Source of the DNA: Dehalococcoidales bacterium
Lineage (GTDB): Bacteria > Chloroflexota > Dehalococcoidia > Dehalococcoidales > UBA2162
NCBI GenBank assembly: GCA_016844285.1
Contig: JAENIS010000079.1
Coordinates: 1 to 6,662, forward strand
Direction of reading: 5' to 3'
DNA length: 6,662 nucleotides
Each line of letters starts with the position of its first letter. The stretch's first letter is position 1. The notes under the pieces are model-generated. The model was not told where the DNA came from. It worked only from the letters and a program-made list of their open reading frames with translations, and made no database searches. The translations under genes and the position numbers were made by a program. This document shows positions 3,511 to 6,662 of the stretch, piece by piece.

Positions 3511-5037
3511 ATGGCTCCAAGAGAGTTTGAGTTAGTGCCGGGCAAAGCAGGGGAAATGATAAGCGTAGTTATTCCAGCCTTTAATGAAGAGAGATTCCTT
3601 CCTAAATGTCTTGAATCACTGCAAAATCAAGACTACGAGGGTGATTATGAAATTATCGTCGCCGATAATGCCAGTGCCGATGCCACAGCCCGGGTCGCCG
3701 CTGAATTCGGTGTACGGGTAGTCTCCTGTCCGAAGAAGGGAGTAGTTTATGCCCGTCAGGCAGGTGCCCAGGCTGCCTCAGGCGATATCATAGTGCAGGC
3801 TGATGCCGACACCACTTACCTCAGGGATTGGTTAAGCAGAATAGCTCAACATTTTGCAGAACACCCTCGCTCGGTGGCTTTAGCTGGTACCTTTACCTAT
3901 AACAAGAATACGCCGTGGTGGGCAAGGTTTGAATTTTCAGGGAGATATTTACTAAACAGCGTCGGACAGCTACTTCTTGGTCGGCCGGTGTGCATTTCCG
4001 GAGCTAATTTTGCCTTCCGACGGGAGGCATTCTTAAAAACGAATGGTTACGACCCGGGTTCTCTCTACCCCGACCAGTGGGGCATATCTCGTAGTCTGAG
4101 CCGGGTAGGGAAGATTGCCTACGACAAGAGTTTATTGGCATTCACTTCGACGCGGCGAGTTGAGCAACCATGGGGTATTCTTCTCCTTCACATTTTATTA
4201 AATATAGTTCGAATGATTATCCACTTTATCAAACATGGTGCCAATCTTTTTAAGAGATTAGCGATGAGATTACTTTTAGTTCGTACTCCAGCCAGGCTGA
4301 TTGTCCTGGCGTCCTCAGTCAGCATTATCAGCTTTTTGCTTTACGGATATATTGCCCCTGGAGCTCAGGTATTCGGCAAGGTATACTACACCAGCAAAAC
4401 AACCGAGAAGGTCGTGGCTCTCACCTTTGATGATGGCCCTAATGAACCGTATACATCGCAAATTCTTGACATCCTGAATCGCTATGGTGTTAAAGCTACT
4501 TTCTTTGCCATTGGTAAGAATGTTGAGCTTTATCCCAAAACAGCCCGACGGATTGTTGCCGAGGGGCACGTTTTAGGGAATCACACTTATTCTCATAAGG
4601 CTAATCACGCCATTATAGACAGCAGCCACGACGACATAGATATAGAATTAGCGCAGGAAACCATATTCAAGATTACCGGCATCAAGCCTCATCTCTACCG
4701 CCCGCCCCACGGTAAGAAGTCACCCTGGGAACTGCATTATATAAAAGACAACGATATGGTTGAAATAACCTGGAGCGTTTCGGCCAATGAAGATCACGAA
4801 TATATGGTTTTTGGCAAGCCGTTACCCAAAGAGGTTGCCCGAGAGATTATCAGCAAAGCCAAGCCAGGGAAAATAATACTTCTCCACGACGGGTACGGCA
4901 CAAATCACGGCGACGCCAAGTCTGATAAAAGTCTAACTGTACAGATTTTACCGTCAATCATAGAGGAATTGCAGAAGCAAGGATACCAGTTTGTCACCGT
5001 CCCCGAACTCCTTGACGTACCGGATTATAACAAGTAG
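3511..5037 (+). CDS. GT2 glycosyltransferase - NodB polysaccharide deacetylase fusion, membrane-anchored
   Basis: A 508-residue two-domain protein. Residues 16-215 form a GT2 (GT-A fold) glycosyltransferase: ISVVIPAFNEE at 17-27, EIIVADNASAD at 47-57, and the DxD metal/nucleotide motif at D98-A-D100. Hydrophobic stretches at about 221-240 and 262-282 link it to a NodB-type carbohydrate esterase 4 domain (about 297-500). That domain has all main motifs: TFDDG 305-309 (D307/D308), HTYSH 358-362 (metal His), RPPHG 397-401, W421, and LLHD 457-460 (catalytic His459). The likely role is transfer of a sugar, probably an N-acetylated one, with deacetylation of the product at the membrane. The start at 3511 has AAGGAAG 5 nt upstream; M16 has no usable site. 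The GT2-first order differs from the NodB-before-GT2 order I recall in other fusions. The two hydrophobic stretches leave topology open: one must be non-spanning if the NodB domain faces outward. Confidence 0.88.
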   Translation: MAPREFELVPGKAGEMISVVIPAFNEERFLPKCLESLQNQDYEGDYEIIVADNASADATARVAAEFGVRVVSCPKKGVVYARQAGAQAASGDIIVQADADTTYLRDWLSRIAQHFAEHPRSVALAGTFTYNKNTPWWARFEFSGRYLLNSVGQLLLGRPVCISGANFAFRREAFLKTNGYDPGSLYPDQWGISRSLSRVGKIAYDKSLLAFTSTRRVEQPWGILLLHILLNIVRMIIHFIKHGANLFKRLAMRLLLVRTPARLIVLASSVSIISFLLYGYIAPGAQVFGKVYYTSKTTEKVVALTFDDGPNEPYTSQILDILNRYGVKATFFAIGKNVELYPKTARRIVAEGHVLGNHTYSHKANHAIIDSSHDDIDIELAQETIFKITGIKPHLYRPPHGKKSPWELHYIKDNDMVEITWSVSANEDHEYMVFGKPLPKEVAREIISKAKPGKIILLHDGYGTNHGDAKSDKSLTVQILPSIIEELQKQGYQFVTVPELLDVPDYNK

Positions 5038-5039
5038 CT

Positions 5040-5729
5040 ATGAACCTAGCGGAGTTTTTTGCCCAAGGTCTGACTCTGGTCAGCACATCGAACCCCAAAA
5101 TAATAGTGTTCCTGTTTCTTTTGTGTTTAATCGGAGAAACAGCAGGGTTATTTGTCCCTTATTTACTGGAGACTATCTGGCTATTAGTCGGCTACCAGTT
5201 TAGCGTGAGAGTACTATCCCTTCCAGACTTGCTGCTCATAGCGCTTGCGGCCCAGGTGGGCAGGCTAGCCGGTGCTCTCATTTTGTATCAAATCAGTGCC
5301 AGTGGTAGCACCTTGCTGGCAAAGTATCAGAACTATTTTAGAAAGTATCAGATATTCTTTAGAATGAAAGCACAAGTAAATGATACTATGCTTTTTAAGG
5401 TCTTCCGCAAAATTAACCTCTCCTCACCGTTTGCCGTTGCTCTTGGGCGACTCCTATGGCTTCGAATTCCGTTAACTCTGATTTTGGGAGCTCAACACAA
5501 ACTAAAGGCACTAATATTAGGAGTTTCGCTTTCAACCTTTATTTACGATGCTATCTATATCGCCATGGGCGCCATCATCGGCACCACCACGGTGTTAGAC
5601 CCGGTTCATCTCATTCTATATTCCCTGGCTGGCTTGACAGCAATGTACGGGATTCTCTTCGCTATTCGCCGCTTGGTGAGCGGTTTAACCAGGCGCCGAC
5701 AGTTAGAGACTACCCGCAGGTCTGACTAA
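5040..5729 (+). CDS. DedA/VTT-family inner-membrane protein (divergent)
   Basis: A 229-residue polytopic membrane protein with hydrophobic segments at about 20-38, 62-84, 138-150, 158-181 and 189-209. Two DedA hallmarks are recognisable. The first is the re-entrant acidic motif near the N-terminus, E33-TAGLFVP-YLL-E44 followed by G51, equivalent to the ExxxxxPxPgE pattern. The second is GR-x4-R (G136, R137, R142) followed by P144, equivalent to GRFIPxxR. DedA proteins have been linked to recycling of undecaprenyl phosphate and related lipids across the membrane. The ATG lies 2 nt after the stop of the GT2-deacetylase gene with no clear ribosome binding site, so expression probably depends on translational coupling. 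The pairing hints that the two act on the same polyprenyl-linked sugar. A generic SNARE-associated annotation would also fit. The C-terminus is strongly basic (RRRQLETTRR). Confidence 0.72.
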   Translation: MNLAEFFAQGLTLVSTSNPKIIVFLFLLCLIGETAGLFVPYLLETIWLLVGYQFSVRVLSLPDLLLIALAAQVGRLAGALILYQISASGSTLLAKYQNYFRKYQIFFRMKAQVNDTMLFKVFRKINLSSPFAVALGRLLWLRIPLTLILGAQHKLKALILGVSLSTFIYDAIYIAMGAIIGTTTVLDPVHLILYSLAGLTAMYGILFAIRRLVSGLTRRRQLETTRRSD

Positions 5730-5856
5730 ACCAACATGACTCAATACTGAGCAGAGTGATAGATTAATCGGATGGACTGAGCACTCGGTACACACATCTA
5801 GCTTTCTACTACCCGACGTGGTTCTGGATTACACGAATAGCTTACTAACTATTAAC

Positions 5857-6186
5857 TTAGTGTGTCGGCAGGTTCGCTGATATAAGCATCAAATCTTGAT
5901 TACCCGTATTTTCGTAAGCATGCGATTCACCTGTGGTTACTCGAACAACTAATCCGGGCATAATCTTGAACTGCTTACCCTCCACCCACACCAATCCCTC
6001 ACCGCTAAGAAAGTAAAATAAGTGCGAGTAACTGTCTCGATGCACCTCAAATTTGCCGCCAACGGCGACACGCGTCAGCACGAGTTTGATGCCATCCGCA
6101 AGCAGCGTTTTACCATAAACACCGTGCGCCACGTCCGGGCGAAGTACCTCCCATTCGAGTCGCACCGCGTCAAAAACTTCACCCAT
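5857..6186 (-). CDS. Small single-domain cupin
   Basis: A 109-residue cupin-2 type beta-barrel, almost entirely one domain. Motif 1 (residues 43-64) reads GGKFEVHRDSYSHLFYFLSGEG. H49 matches the first ligand, but the second His of HxH is D51 and the usual Glu is H55, so a metal site, if present, would be His/Asp/His. Motif 2 (70-93) keeps GKQFKIMPG, H89 and N93. Start: GGAGGT at 6194-6199 lies 7 nt upstream of the ATG. Many small cupins of this shape are sugar-phosphate isomerase-like or sensor/storage proteins; no specific reaction can be assigned. It lies 72 nt downstream of the partial gene at 6259, on the same strand, and may share its transcript. It converges on the DedA gene with 127 nt between the stop codons. 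Confidence 0.8.
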   Translation of the reverse strand: MGEVFDAVRLEWEVLRPDVAHGVYGKTLLADGIKLVLTRVAVGGKFEVHRDSYSHLFYFLSGEGLVWVEGKQFKIMPGLVVRVTTGESHAYENTGNQDLMLISANLPTH

Positions 6187-6258
6187 TCAAAGCACCTCCG
6201 TAACAGAAGTAATGAAATGCAGCAATATCTCATTCTCTTCTCTGTCCCTTATTCCGGG

Positions 6259-6662
6259 TTATCTTCTCACCGCTGCATCCTGAATAGCTTTGGCATCCCA
6301 GTTAAACGTAGCACCGGATGGCCGCATAATTTCCGGTATCGGCACAGGCTTTTCACCTTTGATGGACTTGATTAGCCCGAAGGCTTTATCAACGCTGGCT
6401 TCGCCACCTTCAATGACCAGGACGACTGTCCCCTCGGAGCCACCGATGCCGCCGGAGCCGACCATCGCAGCACTCACACCGAAAAGAATAGCAAGAGCCT
6501 CGATTTCGGTGACCACCTTAGCCTTGACTAACGGGATGAGGACGACCGGACTGCCGATGCTGTATTTGTAGTTATAAACGCCGGTAACGTTCATGGCATC
6601 TTCAACGGACGGCACCATCTTCTCTAACCCGACCGGTACAATAAGATTAGCGTCGCGGGCAA
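6259..6662 (-). CDS. Unrecognised protein, C-terminal part (5' end beyond window)
   Basis: The reading frame is open to the right edge, giving 133 visible residues. The first ATG in view (6616-6618) has no good ribosome binding site, and coding-like sequence (ARDANLIVPVGLEK) continues upstream of it, so the true start is outside the window. I do not recognise the family. Visible features are a hydrophobic mixed stretch with SPVVLIPLVKAKVVTEIEALAILFGV, then a glycine-rich turn MVGSGGIGGSEG, a strand VVLVIEGGE, a helix with FGLIKSIKGEKP, and a polar tail ending VRR. The Gly-rich turn between a helix and a hydrophobic strand would suit an alpha/beta fold with a phosphate- or cofactor-binding loop, but this is a guess. 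No transmembrane segment is convincing. It lies upstream of the cupin on the same strand. Confidence 0.65.
   Translation of the reverse strand, partial: ARDANLIVPVGLEKMVPSVEDAMNVTGVYNYKYSIGSPVVLIPLVKAKVVTEIEALAILFGVSAAMVGSGGIGGSEGTVVLVIEGGEASVDKAFGLIKSIKGEKPVPIPEIMRPSGATFNWDAKAIQDAAVRR

Noticed and set aside
3556..3558. Met16 as the start of the GT2-deacetylase fusion
   Set aside because: It would suit the usual GT2 N-terminus, but the G-rich stretch before it is only about 2 nt away, too close to serve. The ATG at 3511 has AAGGAAG at a normal distance.
5730..5856. Bidirectional terminator between the convergent DedA and cupin genes
   Set aside because: Only weak short pairings (for example AATAG/CTATT at 5836-5853) and an 8-base direct repeat ACTGAGCA (5746, 5776) are visible. 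There is no G+C-rich stem with a T-tract.

Overview
The window reads as chromosomal DNA of a bacterium of moderate G+C. It has strong AGGAGGT-type ribosome binding sites, sigma70-like -35/-10 boxes and a tRNA-His with an encoded CCA end. The gene content (thiolase-like protein, DUF35 and split MaoC hydratases, with a divergent DedA protein and a glycosyltransferase-deacetylase fusion nearby) would suit an uncultivated anaerobe such as a Chloroflexota (Dehalococcoidia-like) or Desulfobacterota lineage. That placement is inference and weak.

Left part (1-2810, minus strand): a compact operon read right to left. It encodes a Cys-less thiolase-like protein (2810-1617), a DUF35 zinc-ribbon/OB-fold protein (1613-1185), a MaoC N-half hydratase subunit without the catalytic His (1093-566), a MaoC catalytic half with an intact Asp-x4-His dyad (554-96), and the first residues of a second thiolase-like paralogue (47 to beyond the left edge). 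This part list matches the actinobacterial steroid side-chain module ChsH1-ChsH2-Ltp2, in which a MaoC hydratase hands an enoyl-CoA product to a thiolase-fold retro-aldolase docked through DUF35. Here the MaoC-N and DUF35 parts of ChsH2 are separate genes. The likely job is hydration of an alpha,beta-unsaturated acyl-CoA followed by C-C cleavage; the substrate is unknown. At two junctions the upstream stop codon sits inside the next gene's Shine-Dalgarno sequence. The two wider spacers each carry an intercistronic hairpin with no T-tract.

Middle (2811-3510): a 430-base intergenic region carries a diverged duplicated element. Each copy has a minus-strand TTGACA box, so these look like tandem promoters of the operon. 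The first copy also has a good plus-strand promoter, and a third plus-strand promoter lies just ahead of tRNA-His(GTG). A further 193 bases without a clear feature separate the tRNA from the next gene.

Right-centre (3511-5729, plus strand): a two-gene unit. The first gene encodes an N-terminal GT2 glycosyltransferase joined through membrane segments to a C-terminal NodB-type polysaccharide deacetylase. The second encodes a DedA/VTT-family membrane protein whose start lies 2 nt after the first stop. Together they suggest envelope glycan or polyprenyl-linked sugar modification.

Right end (5857-6662, minus strand): a small single-domain cupin with a non-canonical first metal motif lies downstream of the C-terminal part of an unrecognised Gly/Val/Ile-rich protein that runs off the right edge. 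The plus and minus genes converge at 5730-5856, where I see no convincing terminator.
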